This document shows positions 45,821 through 53,784 of a DNA stretch of 64,000 nucleotides, one piece after another. The stretch lies in the NCBI RefSeq assembly GCF_030816115.1, contig NZ_JAUSXQ010000001.1:806001-870000 (forward strand), read 5' to 3'. Within the stretch, counting starts at the first letter, position 1, and the number at the start of each line of letters is the position of its first letter. The position numbers were made by a program, and so were the translations under genes. The notes beneath the pieces were generated by a model. The model did not search any database and was not told the DNA's origin. It saw only the letters and a program-made list of their open reading frames with translations. Source of the stretch: Chryseobacterium sp. W4I1 (GTDB taxonomy: Bacteria; Bacteroidota; Bacteroidia; Flavobacteriales; Weeksellaceae).

Positions 45821-46756
45821 TCAGCTGATAATATAAAGCAGACTTCCCACACTGATCGTAATCCATAAAATAACAGCTACGGCCAAAGGCTTAATTCCTA
45901 TTGTTTTTAAAGTCTGGATAGAAAGTGTTGATCCAATCAAGAATAAGGTAAGATTCAGGCCCGCTTTTGCTACAGCAGTTACAGAACTGCCCAAACTATT
46001 AAATACAGGAAAATAGGTATTTAAAAGAATAGCGATAACAAACAAGCCAATAAACCATGGTATTTTAATCTTCGATCCTTTACTTTTAAAAATAAACATA
46101 GTGATTACAGAAACCGGAATGATCCATAAAGCACGCGCCAGTTTCACGGTTGTTGCTATTTTTAGAGCCTCATCTCCATACTTGCCAGCTGCACCAACAA
46201 CAGAACTCGTATCATGAATTCCCACTGCGCACCACAGCCCGAACTGTTCCTGAGAAAGATGCAGCAGATGACCTATAGCAGGATAAACAAACAATGCCAC
46301 AGAATTCAATGTGAAAATAATAGCAAGTCCCAAAGAAATTTCCTTTGTGCTTGGCTTTATGATAGGAGAGACGGCAGCAATAGCACTGCCTCCGCAAATT
46401 GCCGTTCCCGCCGAGATCAGGTAAGATAATTTTTTTTCCAGGTTAAAAACTTTCCCTAAAATAAAGCCAAGAACCATGACTGTTAAAATACTGATGACCG
46501 TTAAAAGGAAACCCGTTTTACCTGCTTGTAGAGCTTCGTTAAGTTTAAGCCCGAAACCTAGGCCAACGATAGAAACTTGCAGCAATAAGTGAATGTATTT
46601 GTGCAGATATTTCTCAAAAGGGTTACTCATAAAAATAGCTAAACCAAAACCCAACGCCAACGCGATAGGGGAAGAGATTATAGGAGTGAGACATACAACG
46701 GCCAGTATAATAAAAACAACCTTTTGTACCGTTTCGTTTTGGATGAAATCTTTCAT
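45821..46756 (-). CDS. YeiH/YadS family (UPF0324) putative sulfate exporter
   Basis: A 311-residue membrane protein with about ten hydrophobic helices. ALALGFGLAIFMSNPFEKYLHKY, LSYLISAGTAICGGSAIAAVSPII and FGLWCAVGIHDTSSVVGAAGKYGDEALKIATTVKLARALWIIPVS are strong UPF0324/YeiH motifs. Relatives are described as putative sulfate/sulfite exporters, unproven. In many genomes it is linked to a LysR regulator; here a same-strand LysR gene lies at 52761, on the far side of the RiPP genes. Confidence 0.9.
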   Translation of the reverse strand: MKDFIQNETVQKVVFIILAVVCLTPIISSPIALALGFGLAIFMSNPFEKYLHKYIHLLLQVSIVGLGFGLKLNEALQAGKTGFLLTVISILTVMVLGFILGKVFNLEKKLSYLISAGTAICGGSAIAAVSPIIKPSTKEISLGLAIIFTLNSVALFVYPAIGHLLHLSQEQFGLWCAVGIHDTSSVVGAAGKYGDEALKIATTVKLARALWIIPVSVITMFIFKSKGSKIKIPWFIGLFVIAILLNTYFPVFNSLGSSVTAVAKAGLNLTLFLIGSTLSIQTLKTIGIKPLAVAVILWITISVGSLLYIIS

Positions 46757-47196
46757 AAATAAGTATTGAAATCAGACTTCAAAATTCCGAAATATAGTAT
46801 TACAAAGTAAATCGTATTTTATTATAGTGGATAACTTTTGGTTATGATTATGGAAGTTTCTGGAAGCAGAGTTTGAAAGTAGATTAAGATGGAAATAAAC
46901 ATCACGGTATCAGGGTAAATCAAGACTTTAGTAGATGAGTATTATATTTTAGAATATTTTCCGGAAAGCCGTATGTCTTAAAAAAAGAATTATTGATAAT
47001 TTACCAATATTGTTTTTAGTAATTATAGTAATGTAATATATTTTTGATTTTATATAGTATGAATTGCTTTATTTCGTGTATTTAACATAATAAATTTATT
47101 TATTTATCTCATGGTAGAGAAATATATTTATTCTATATTTGTTACAAGCGGTTTCCGAAAAGCTAAAAGAGTAGGAGAAAAAAATTAATATTAACT
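46757..47196. other. AT-rich non-coding stretch upstream of the RiPP precursor
   Basis: About 440 nt contain no ORF that I can support. Only a TAnnTTTG element (47134-47141) near its right end is recognised. The remainder is AT-rich, without a clear hairpin. Confidence 0.5.
47134..47141 (+). promoter_or_regulatory. -7 element of the grasp-with-spasm operon
   Basis: TATATTTG matches TAnnTTTG and is 56 nt upstream of ATG 47197. No TTG is found at the proper distance. Confidence 0.5.
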
Positions 47197-47385
47197 ATGA
47201 AAAAATTAGAAAACCTTAAGGGGAAGAAATTAGGCAACATGAAAAGTATTATTGCTGGTAAAAAATCATTAGATTTAGGTCTGACTGGTCCATGTGGAGG
47301 AACGGGTTCTGATACCGATCCGCATGTATTGGAAACCCTTACACTGATCAAAGGTGGAGGTGGTACCAATGACGGATGTGACTAG
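47197..47385 (+). CDS. gwsA: grasp-with-spasm precursor peptide (graspetide-type RiPP)
   Basis: A 62-residue peptide. The N-terminal leader is basic and helical (MKKLENLKGKKLGNMKSII) without a classical GG cut. The presumed core is rich in Thr, Ser, Asp, Glu and Gly (TGPCGGTGSDTDPHVLETL, then TLIKGGGGTNDGCD), suitable for ester or amide macrocycles between hydroxyl/amine and carboxyl side chains made by an ATP-grasp ligase. It is immediately followed by an attenuating hairpin and then the ATP-grasp gene, the standard architecture of precursor and maturase. Confidence 0.82.
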   Translation: MKKLENLKGKKLGNMKSIIAGKKSLDLGLTGPCGGTGSDTDPHVLETLTLIKGGGGTNDGCD

Positions 47386-47412
47386 TCACTTGATTTTTCA
47401 TGAAAAAAATTA

Positions 47413-47439
47413 AAGACTCTTTATAATATAAAGAGTCTT
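47413..47439 (+). terminator. hairpin between precursor and ATP-grasp gene
   Basis: AAGACTCTTTA (47413-47423) pairs perfectly with TAAAGAGTCTT (47429-47439). The following C-CTTTATCC is only moderately T-rich, so partial read-through is likely: abundant precursor mRNA, less maturase mRNA. Confidence 0.75.
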
Positions 47440-47465
47440 CCTTTATCCATTAATTCATAAAAAAA

Positions 47466-48431
47466 ATGATTCTAATTTTATCAACACCCAATGATGATGA
47501 TACCAATCTGGTAATGGAGCACTTAGCTATTTTGGGCGAAAAGTGTATAAGAATAAATGATCTGGATCTGTTTAATGGAAATACAAAGATGTCTTATGAG
47601 CTGTCACCTAAGCCAAGGCTTTTCCTGGAGAATGTTTTTTTTGGAAAGCTGGACCTCTCGGACATTAAATGTGTATGGTATAGGAAATTCGGCTTCTTTG
47701 ATAAGTTTAAAAAGAAATTCAGAGGAGAAACGAATATCGAAATGTTAGAATATCTAAAATTAGAATATACCACTACACTGGATCTTTTCTTTGACTTTTT
47801 AAAAGATAAGAAATGGCTTAATAACTACGTGAGCGTTAAAAAATTAAACAAAATAAGCACCCTTATTGCTTCCCAGAAAATAGGATTAAGCATTCCAAAA
47901 ACCAATATAACCAATCATAATGATTCTTTGGATCTGAACGAATCATACATTACCAAATCCATAAAAGACGGTACCGTCATTGATGTCGGGGAGAAAACAT
48001 TCTTTTTTCTTACAAAGGAAGTCAATTCCAAGACAATGGCTCAGTACAGTCATTTTTTTCCAAGTTTATTCCAGGAAAAAATAGATAAGGAATACGAACT
48101 TAGGATTTTCCATCTAAATGGAAAAAACTATCCTATGGCGATCTTTTCCCAGCGAGATACCCAAACGGGAGTAGATTACAGGCATTACAACTACAGCAAA
48201 CCGAACAGAATGATCCCTTATTCTCTGCCGGAAGAAATTGACGAAAAAATATGCAGGCTGATGAAAGATCTTGAGCTTGATACAGGTTCTTTAGATATCA
48301 TAAAAGGTAAAGACGGAGACTATTACTTTTTGGAAGTAAACCCTTCGGGCCAGTTCAGGATGACCGCAATGCCATGTAATTACGAGCTTCATTATGAAGT
48401 GGCACAATGTCTCAAAAAAATGAATACATGA
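47466..48431 (+). CDS. gwsG: grasp-with-spasm ATP-grasp peptide maturase
   Basis: A 321-residue ATP-grasp ligase of the MvdD/GwsG type. The N-terminal MILILSTPNDDDTNLVMEHLAILG and the CVWYRKFGFF element are typical. In the ATP-grasp core, K164 (YITKSIKDG) probably binds ATP, and F-Q-E-K-I-D-K-E-Y-E-L-R-I-F-H-L, QTGVDYRHYNY, G-S-L-D277 and the metal/phosphate motif F288-L-E-V-N-P-S-G-Q-F297 follow. It should form isopeptide or ester rings on the precursor at 47197. It ends with ATGA overlapping the start of the 66-residue protein. Confidence 0.88.
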   Translation: MILILSTPNDDDTNLVMEHLAILGEKCIRINDLDLFNGNTKMSYELSPKPRLFLENVFFGKLDLSDIKCVWYRKFGFFDKFKKKFRGETNIEMLEYLKLEYTTTLDLFFDFLKDKKWLNNYVSVKKLNKISTLIASQKIGLSIPKTNITNHNDSLDLNESYITKSIKDGTVIDVGEKTFFFLTKEVNSKTMAQYSHFFPSLFQEKIDKEYELRIFHLNGKNYPMAIFSQRDTQTGVDYRHYNYSKPNRMIPYSLPEEIDEKICRLMKDLELDTGSLDIIKGKDGDYYFLEVNPSGQFRMTAMPCNYELHYEVAQCLKKMNT

Positions 48432-48628
48432 AAAAAACATTATTAAAAGAATTGGGTTATGAAAAAAAGAAAGAACTCCTTCCTGTTATTTTCTCCCATA
48501 CAAGTCCAATGGATGTTAAAAAAATAAAAAGAGACCGCCCATTTAGAATGGTCGATACCTCTATTCACCAATCAGAAATATATTGTTTAAGAATTTATAA
48601 GGATGGAATTAACATATCTACGGAATAA
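48428..48628 (+). CDS. 66-residue protein of the grasp-with-spasm cluster, unknown
   Basis: The start at ATG 48428 overlaps the gwsG stop (ATGA). The protein MKKTLLKELGYEKKKELLPVI... is basic with no signal peptide, a conspicuous RDRPFRMVDTS segment and one Cys (YCLRIYKDG). It overlaps the following SPASM gene by 26 nt in another frame. Conservation of the overlaps implies it is real. It could be a small partner for the SPASM protein, a second precursor or an immunity protein. I do not recognise it. Confidence 0.7.
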   Translation: MKKTLLKELGYEKKKELLPVIFSHTSPMDVKKIKRDRPFRMVDTSIHQSEIYCLRIYKDGINISTE

Positions 48629-49601
48629 TAAGGATAAATATATTCATGTATTTTCATGCTGTATACCTGTAAAAGGCCATGAAAGAGGTGCCATATACGA
48701 TATTCAGAGAGAGGAAATTGAATTGGTGCCCAATACCATGATCGATTTTATAGAATATATAAAAAACAGGAAAGTAAGTTCCGTTCTGGAAGAATTTGAA
48801 TTGGATAAAATGGCTGGAAAATATCTTGATTTTTTGGAAAAAAATGAATTTGTCTTCTATTCCAATACCGTTTCATTTCCGGAATTATCAGCTAAAAGTA
48901 TCAATGAAGACACGTCTGTCATACAGTTTATGACGATCACCTTGTCAGAATTTATTAGTAATAACTTAGATCGTATTATCAGCAATATTAATGACCTGGG
49001 AGTGAAAAGATTGCATGTCCATATAACTGACCAGGACTGTATGGGAGCAATACATGAGCTCCTGCATTTGTTGGAGCATTCCAGGGTTACGAATGTTTCG
49101 TTTTCAATGCCTTATCAGAAAATTGATAAAAAATTATACAATAACAATCGGTTAAAAGCTTTATATCTGTTTAATGCTCCCAAAGAAAAGGTAGAAGCGA
49201 ATAATGAAGTGACCAACTTTTTTATAACGGTAAGCGATGCCAGGATGTTTTTGCCTAAATTTAATATCAATACCGTAGATGTCAATTCTACCGCTTATAA
49301 TATTGCGAAAAATTATAATTTATCGATATATAAGACTGTGTTTGTAGATGAATTGGGCAAGATTAAATTTAATATATCCGATAAAACAAGCTATGGCAAT
49401 ATCACGGATTCCTTTGAAGAAATCACGACCGGCACCATCAAGAAATTATCCATGATTTGGGATATTAAAAAGGAAGATATTGCTCCGTGTAATATTTGTG
49501 AGTTCAGATATTGCTGTACGGTAACACACATACCTTTTAAGACGGATGATGGTTATGCGGTGAGCTGCAATTACAATCCTCACACTGCTGAGTTAAACTA
49601 A
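48603..49601 (+). CDS. gwsS: grasp-with-spasm SPASM domain protein (no radical-SAM motif)
   Basis: A 332-residue protein. The C-terminus carries the Cys-rich SPASM cluster: C296-x2-C299-x4-C304-C305, then C322, in the context APCNICEFRYCC and YAVSCNYNP. The N-terminal part has no C-x3-C-x2-C motif; only C19-C20 (HVFSCCIPVKGHERG) are there, so it is not expected to bind the SAM iron-sulfur cluster. The overall length and SPASM position fit GwsS as described for grasp-with-spasm systems, where the function is not settled; it may be a recognition or electron-carrying domain for the ligase. Confidence 0.85.
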   Translation: MELTYLRNNKDKYIHVFSCCIPVKGHERGAIYDIQREEIELVPNTMIDFIEYIKNRKVSSVLEEFELDKMAGKYLDFLEKNEFVFYSNTVSFPELSAKSINEDTSVIQFMTITLSEFISNNLDRIISNINDLGVKRLHVHITDQDCMGAIHELLHLLEHSRVTNVSFSMPYQKIDKKLYNNNRLKALYLFNAPKEKVEANNEVTNFFITVSDARMFLPKFNINTVDVNSTAYNIAKNYNLSIYKTVFVDELGKIKFNISDKTSYGNITDSFEEITTGTIKKLSMIWDIKKEDIAPCNICEFRYCCTVTHIPFKTDDGYAVSCNYNPHTAELN

Positions 49602-49608
49602 ATAGAAA

Positions 49609-50208
49609 ATGAGAAAAAAACTGATACTATTCTGGACGTTGCTTATTGTAAGCTTTATAATGCAAAGCTGTAAAAATTACTATTATTTGCAGCATACACC
49701 TGCCGTGAATAACGAGGATGGAAACAGCGTTCATAATTTAAAGTTTGCCAATGAAAGCCTGCAGTTTATTACATTTTCAGACTATCGCACCAATAAAGTA
49801 AACGAAAAATATGTTTTCTTTAAAACAAAGGACGTCACCCATATCCTTAAAGCCAATATAAAAAAACCTTACAGTGAACAATTTTTATTTATGTATACCA
49901 ATATGAGTATTTATAATAATATGTTAGGGTTTTATTATGAAGGCATATCACTGGATGAAGTCATGAAAGATTACAATAAAAAACCGGATATAGATTTAGG
50001 AAATGGTATTGTATATAGTTACAATTCCGGAAAATTCAATGTGGTGGATATTTATAGAAAATCTGAACATGGAGTGGTGAGATTCATCAATATCAATAAT
50101 CCGGACGAAAAAGATCCTCAAAACAAAAAATTTCATTTAGAGATTAAAAATCTTTTCTTTGATCTTAACAAAAACCTGTGGGATAAGAATGCCTCAGACT
50201 TTCAATAA
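49609..50208 (+). CDS. RiPP cluster lipoprotein, unknown
   Basis: A 199-residue protein with a signal peptide and lipobox FIMQSC (Cys21). The rest is Tyr- and Asn-rich (NYYYLQHTPAVNN, QFLFMYTNMSIYNN, FFDLNKNLWDKN), with no domain I recognise. It is 8 nt after the SPASM gene and 17 nt before the VKOR gene, so it is part of the same operon. It could be a receptor, immunity lipoprotein or periplasmic factor for peptide export, but nothing decides this. Confidence 0.75.
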   Translation: MRKKLILFWTLLIVSFIMQSCKNYYYLQHTPAVNNEDGNSVHNLKFANESLQFITFSDYRTNKVNEKYVFFKTKDVTHILKANIKKPYSEQFLFMYTNMSIYNNMLGFYYEGISLDEVMKDYNKKPDIDLGNGIVYSYNSGKFNVVDIYRKSEHGVVRFININNPDEKDPQNKKFHLEIKNLFFDLNKNLWDKNASDFQ

Positions 50209-50224
50209 TGCTTAAAGACAGTAT

Positions 50225-51079
50225 ATGGTTGAAAGTATAAGCAATATTTTAAAGTACCTTGAGAAAAAAAATATTTATCTGGACGGAAATGCGTTTTCAT
50301 TCCAGATCAATTCTCATCCATCCTTTCCGAGCCTGCTATCGATAGTGAGCGCCCTAAATGTGAACCACGTATACAATTACGTCATAGAAATAGAAGACTC
50401 CGAAATAGATGAACTTCCGGATGATTTTATGGCTTTTATTGAGCTCGGTGAAAATGAACAGGAGCTTGCCTATATTGAGAAAACGAAGGAAGGTTATCTG
50501 ATTAATGGAAAACATAGAATCAGCGCAAAAGAACTGCTTTCAAAATGGAGTAATATTGTTGTTTTGATCGACGAAACGCAATCGGAGCTTAAAAAGAAGA
50601 GTATCTGGAAATATCAGCCCTATTTTGTAGGAATTTCCATCCTTATTTTATTTGCTGGCCTATATTATTACATCAATGTGCGTTCCTTCATCCATCTGGT
50701 TCTGTCTTTTTGCGGTTTTATTCTATCCGTTCTTTCGTTAAGAAAAGTGTTCGGAATTGAAAATTCAATAGTCAGTAAAGTCTGTTCGGGAACCTATACA
50801 GATTGTTCATTTTCGGATGCCAAAAACGCCAATTTCATTTCCAGTTTTGGAGATTACAGCCTGGTGTACTTTTTTACCAATATGATCAGCATCCTCTTTC
50901 TCTCGAATATGCAGAACAGTGATGTTTTTTTTACCATCCAGAGATTATTGCTGGTAGTTATTCTTCCAGTCATCGCTTACTCCTTGTTTTATCAGTTATT
51001 TAAGATAAAAAAAATCTGTCCCTTATGTATAGGGATTATCATTATTTTGCTTTTGCAGACCTCTATTTTGATGATTTGA
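50225..51079 (+). CDS. VKOR-family disulfide-generating membrane protein with C39-like N-domain
   Basis: A 284-residue protein. Residues 1-125 are soluble and resemble the peptidase C39 fold (LDGNAFSFQINSHPSFPSLLSIVSALNV), but no catalytic Cys is evident near the N-terminus. The C-terminal half has about five membrane helices with the VKOR pattern: loop cysteines C187 and C194 (VCSGTYTDCSF) and active-site C265-P-L-C268 (KKICPLCIGI). VKOR homologues re-oxidise a thioredoxin-like partner to form disulfides. The neighbour one nucleotide downstream is exactly such a partner. Confidence 0.85.
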   Translation: MVESISNILKYLEKKNIYLDGNAFSFQINSHPSFPSLLSIVSALNVNHVYNYVIEIEDSEIDELPDDFMAFIELGENEQELAYIEKTKEGYLINGKHRISAKELLSKWSNIVVLIDETQSELKKKSIWKYQPYFVGISILILFAGLYYYINVRSFIHLVLSFCGFILSVLSLRKVFGIENSIVSKVCSGTYTDCSFSDAKNANFISSFGDYSLVYFFTNMISILFLSNMQNSDVFFTIQRLLLVVILPVIAYSLFYQLFKIKKICPLCIGIIIILLLQTSILMI

Positions 51080-51080
51080 T

Positions 51081-51740
51081 ATGAATGTTACGCCTTTTAT
51101 TTCCTTGTTTTTATACGGCTTTATGTACGTGCTCGCCTTTATCATATGGCTGGGCATCAAGAAGTTTTTAAAGCAGAGTGAAGACCATAAAAAACAGCTG
51201 ATAAGAAAAAACAGAGTGGTAAGAAACCATGATGTTTTTACAAATACCCTGGCCAAGCAGGAAAGATTGGATCTTCCGGAGCCTGTCTTTGTCCTGGGAA
51301 ATAAGGATGCCGACCTTGAGCTAACGGTATTTACAAGCCTGTACTGTGAAATGTGCAGAGATATGGGTAAGATCATTGATCAAATAATCTTTGCCTATTC
51401 AGATCAGATAAAAATAAATATTTTCTTTAAACCCCAGTCAGCTGAGGAGAAAAACAAGCATTTGCATATACTTCACAGCATCTTTTTATTTCAGGGAGAA
51501 AAGGAGTTTTTGCAGGCATTAAATTTTTGGTTTAAAAACAAGAACCTGGAGAAATGGAAAATTGCCGATCATAATGCTGAAGAAAACAGAGACATCTTCA
51601 ACTCTTCAAACGAATGGTTTTCTCAAAACGGTATTATTTCCACCCCTACGGTTTTTATAGACGGATATGTTTATCCCTACGAATTTGAAAAAGAAGATTT
51701 ATATTACCATATAGAACAGATTATAGAAAATAAACAATAA
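51081..51740 (+). CDS. thioredoxin/DsbA-like membrane-anchored protein
   Basis: A 219-residue protein with one N-terminal transmembrane helix (about 6-27) and a thioredoxin fold in the periplasm. Active-site C89-E-M-C92 (TSLYCEMCRDM) and cis-Pro loop S187-T-P189-T-V (IISTPTVFIDGYVYP) are visible. One nucleotide after the VKOR gene, it is probably its redox partner: VKOR oxidises CEMC, and this protein oxidises a substrate with cysteines. The obvious local candidates are the six-Cys peptides and gwsA-type precursors. Confidence 0.85.
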   Translation: MNVTPFISLFLYGFMYVLAFIIWLGIKKFLKQSEDHKKQLIRKNRVVRNHDVFTNTLAKQERLDLPEPVFVLGNKDADLELTVFTSLYCEMCRDMGKIIDQIIFAYSDQIKINIFFKPQSAEEKNKHLHILHSIFLFQGEKEFLQALNFWFKNKNLEKWKIADHNAEENRDIFNSSNEWFSQNGIISTPTVFIDGYVYPYEFEKEDLYYHIEQIIENKQ

Positions 51741-51744
51741 ACAC

Positions 51745-52557
51745 ATGCGCAACAGGATATTAATACTCAACATGCTTTTCTTTATCATTCAAAACCTGTA
51801 TTCCCAGAATATGAGGATCAATTATGATATGACGTATAAAGAAGATTCATTAAGCAGCGAATCGGTTACCAAAAAAATGGTGCTGCTGATTCATGGAGAA
51901 GAATCAAAATTTTATACCGAAAAACAATATAAGGTCGACTCACTCAGAAGTAATGGACTGAAGGGGTTTGCGGTAGGTGATAACAGTTTTATGGTGATTA
52001 AAAAACCTCAGAACTCCGCTTCAAAATACTATTTCGTTTTTAGAGATAACTATAAATTAACGGAATCTGAAAAACTGAACTGGAAAATAGAAAAGGAGAC
52101 CACGAAAAAGAATAATTATACTTGCCAGAAAGCAACGCTCAATTACAAAGGAAGAAGTTGGGAAGCTTGGTTTACCCAAGAAATACCCATTCAGGAGGGG
52201 CCTTATATTTTTAAAGGCTTGCCGGGATTAATAGTTTACATGAAAGATGCAACCAATTCCTATGAATTTTCTTTTACAGGACTAAAGAAAAACTATCACC
52301 TTTTAGAGTTCGAGAATATGCAGCCTAGACCCATTGAAATTTCAAAAGAGAAATTGGATAAGGTATTTTTAGACTACTTCAATGATCCTTACAGAGAAAT
52401 GAGATCCGGAAATGTAAAAGCAAAGTTTAAAGATGAGAAAGGTAATGATATTGAACCCAATTTCAAAGAAATGACAAAAAACACGCAAGATGATCTAATA
52501 AAAAATAATAATCCGATTGAACTTACCAATGCTGTTAAATATCCAAAATCATTGTAA
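51745..52557 (+). CDS. GLPGLI family protein (secreted)
   Basis: A 270-residue protein with a signal peptide (MRNRILILNMLFFIIQNLYSQ). The family signature G-L-P-G-L-I occurs in PYIFKGLPGLIVYMKDA, preceded by WEAWFTQEIPIQEGPY, both typical of the GLPGLI family of Bacteroidota. The function is unknown. Members are often found next to RiPP or TonB-type genes. It is 4 nt after the thioredoxin gene, the last gene of the plus-strand operon. Confidence 0.88.
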   Translation: MRNRILILNMLFFIIQNLYSQNMRINYDMTYKEDSLSSESVTKKMVLLIHGEESKFYTEKQYKVDSLRSNGLKGFAVGDNSFMVIKKPQNSASKYYFVFRDNYKLTESEKLNWKIEKETTKKNNYTCQKATLNYKGRSWEAWFTQEIPIQEGPYIFKGLPGLIVYMKDATNSYEFSFTGLKKNYHLLEFENMQPRPIEISKEKLDKVFLDYFNDPYREMRSGNVKAKFKDEKGNDIEPNFKEMTKNTQDDLIKNNNPIELTNAVKYPKSL

Positions 52558-52760
52558 TGCATATGATTAATTAGGATCTGGAGCTAAAAAGAGTAAAATG
52601 AATTTAAAAATCTGAAATCTTGGCTCCTGATTCTCTACTTCCTAATTCACCATTCACTTGCGAAGCCAATTCACCATTCACTCTACAAACCATCTAAATC
52701 AAAATCCACCGGCCACATTTTCAACATGCAGCTCAATTTCCGCCACCTAAGATCTACTCC
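52558..52760. repeat. convergent intergenic region with composite word repeat (copy C)
   Basis: A 203-nt gap between the convergent GLPGLI and LysR genes. Positions 52681-52610, read on the minus strand, match the element in the 36.1 kb gap: GTGAATGGTGAATTGGC, GCTTCGCAAGTGAATGG, then AGAATCAGGAGCCAAG. An imperfect inverted repeat (GGATCTGGAGCTAA at 52574 / TTGGCTCCTGATTC at 52620) is also present. No ORF is evident. Confidence 0.65.
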
Positions 52761-53639
52761 CTAGCTCCTCACAAACTTAAGGAAAAGCTTGATCACTTCC
52801 GATTGTTCGCCTTTCGGAAGAATAAAGTGAAAATCCCTTTCTATGCTAAAATTTTTAATGTCTACAATGGTCAGCGTATTATTCTTTAGTTCATTTAGGA
52901 TACTGCTGATAGAAAGAAATGCCATACAGTCCGAATGCAAAAGGTAATTTTTAATGCTTTCGCTGCTTCCCAGCTGCATAACGGTATTGAGTTCTGCGAT
53001 ATTAATGCCTTTTTCCTTTAATCGGTTTTGGATAAATTCCAGAGTTCCGGAGCCCTGTTCCCGAAAAATCAGATTTAAGTTATAAAGATCTTTTAAACTT
53101 AACATTTTATTAGCCAATGGGTGATCTGCCTTCGAAGCAAGCACAATCTCATCCGCTTTAAAAATTTTATAATCAAAAAAAGACGACTGTGATTCCCCTT
53201 CAATGATGCCCAGATCTATCTTTCCCTCTTTCAGGAGCTCGGAAATCATTTCTGTATTGTGAGTGATCAGTTCGATCTTGATATCCTTATAATAGGTATT
53301 GAATTTTGCCAGAATTTCGGGTAAAACATATTGTGCAACACTTGTGCTGGCTCCTATAATCAGTTTTCCTTTATGCAATTCATTAATCTGGCTGATCTCA
53401 AATTCCAGGTCACGGTAGATATTCCGTATCTTCTCCGCACATTCATAAAGAATTTTTCCGCTCTGGGTAAGCTGTACAGAGGTTCCTTTCCGGTCAAACA
53501 GTTTCGTGCCCAACTGACTTTCAATCTCTTTAATATGCTTGGTCACAGCAGGCTGTGAAATATGCAGCTCCTCAGAAGCTTTTGTAAAGCTCAGCCTCGA
53601 TGCAGCTATATGGAAAACCTTTAATCTGTAGTCAAACAT
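52761..53639 (-). CDS. LysR-family transcriptional regulator
   Basis: A 292-residue LTTR with an N-terminal winged HTH (MFDYRLKVFHIAASRLSFTKASEELHISQPAVTKHIKEIESQLGTKLFDRKG), linker helix and a periplasmic-binding-like effector domain (KGKLIIGASTSVAQYVLPEIL, IDLGIIEGES). A LysR next to a YeiH-type exporter is a typical pair (as yeiE/yeiH); here YeiH (45821) is on the same strand 6 kb away, with the peptide cluster between. The target is unknown. There is a non-coding 145-nt gap upstream. Confidence 0.9.
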   Translation of the reverse strand: MFDYRLKVFHIAASRLSFTKASEELHISQPAVTKHIKEIESQLGTKLFDRKGTSVQLTQSGKILYECAEKIRNIYRDLEFEISQINELHKGKLIIGASTSVAQYVLPEILAKFNTYYKDIKIELITHNTEMISELLKEGKIDLGIIEGESQSSFFDYKIFKADEIVLASKADHPLANKMLSLKDLYNLNLIFREQGSGTLEFIQNRLKEKGINIAELNTVMQLGSSESIKNYLLHSDCMAFLSISSILNELKNNTLTIVDIKNFSIERDFHFILPKGEQSEVIKLFLKFVRS

Positions 53640-53784
53640 TGTATTATAGATTTATGGTAAAACAAATTTAATGAAAATATAAGTTTGATAGTGGGAGAGT
53701 TTTAAAAGTGAAATATTAGAATTTACTGGTCACTAAAAAATAATATAATATATTTTATAATGTTTTATTTTCCCTAAAACCCTC

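Noticed and set aside
48603..49601. Radical-SAM peptide maturase
   Set aside because: There is no CxxxCxxC motif; only the C-terminal SPASM cysteines remain.
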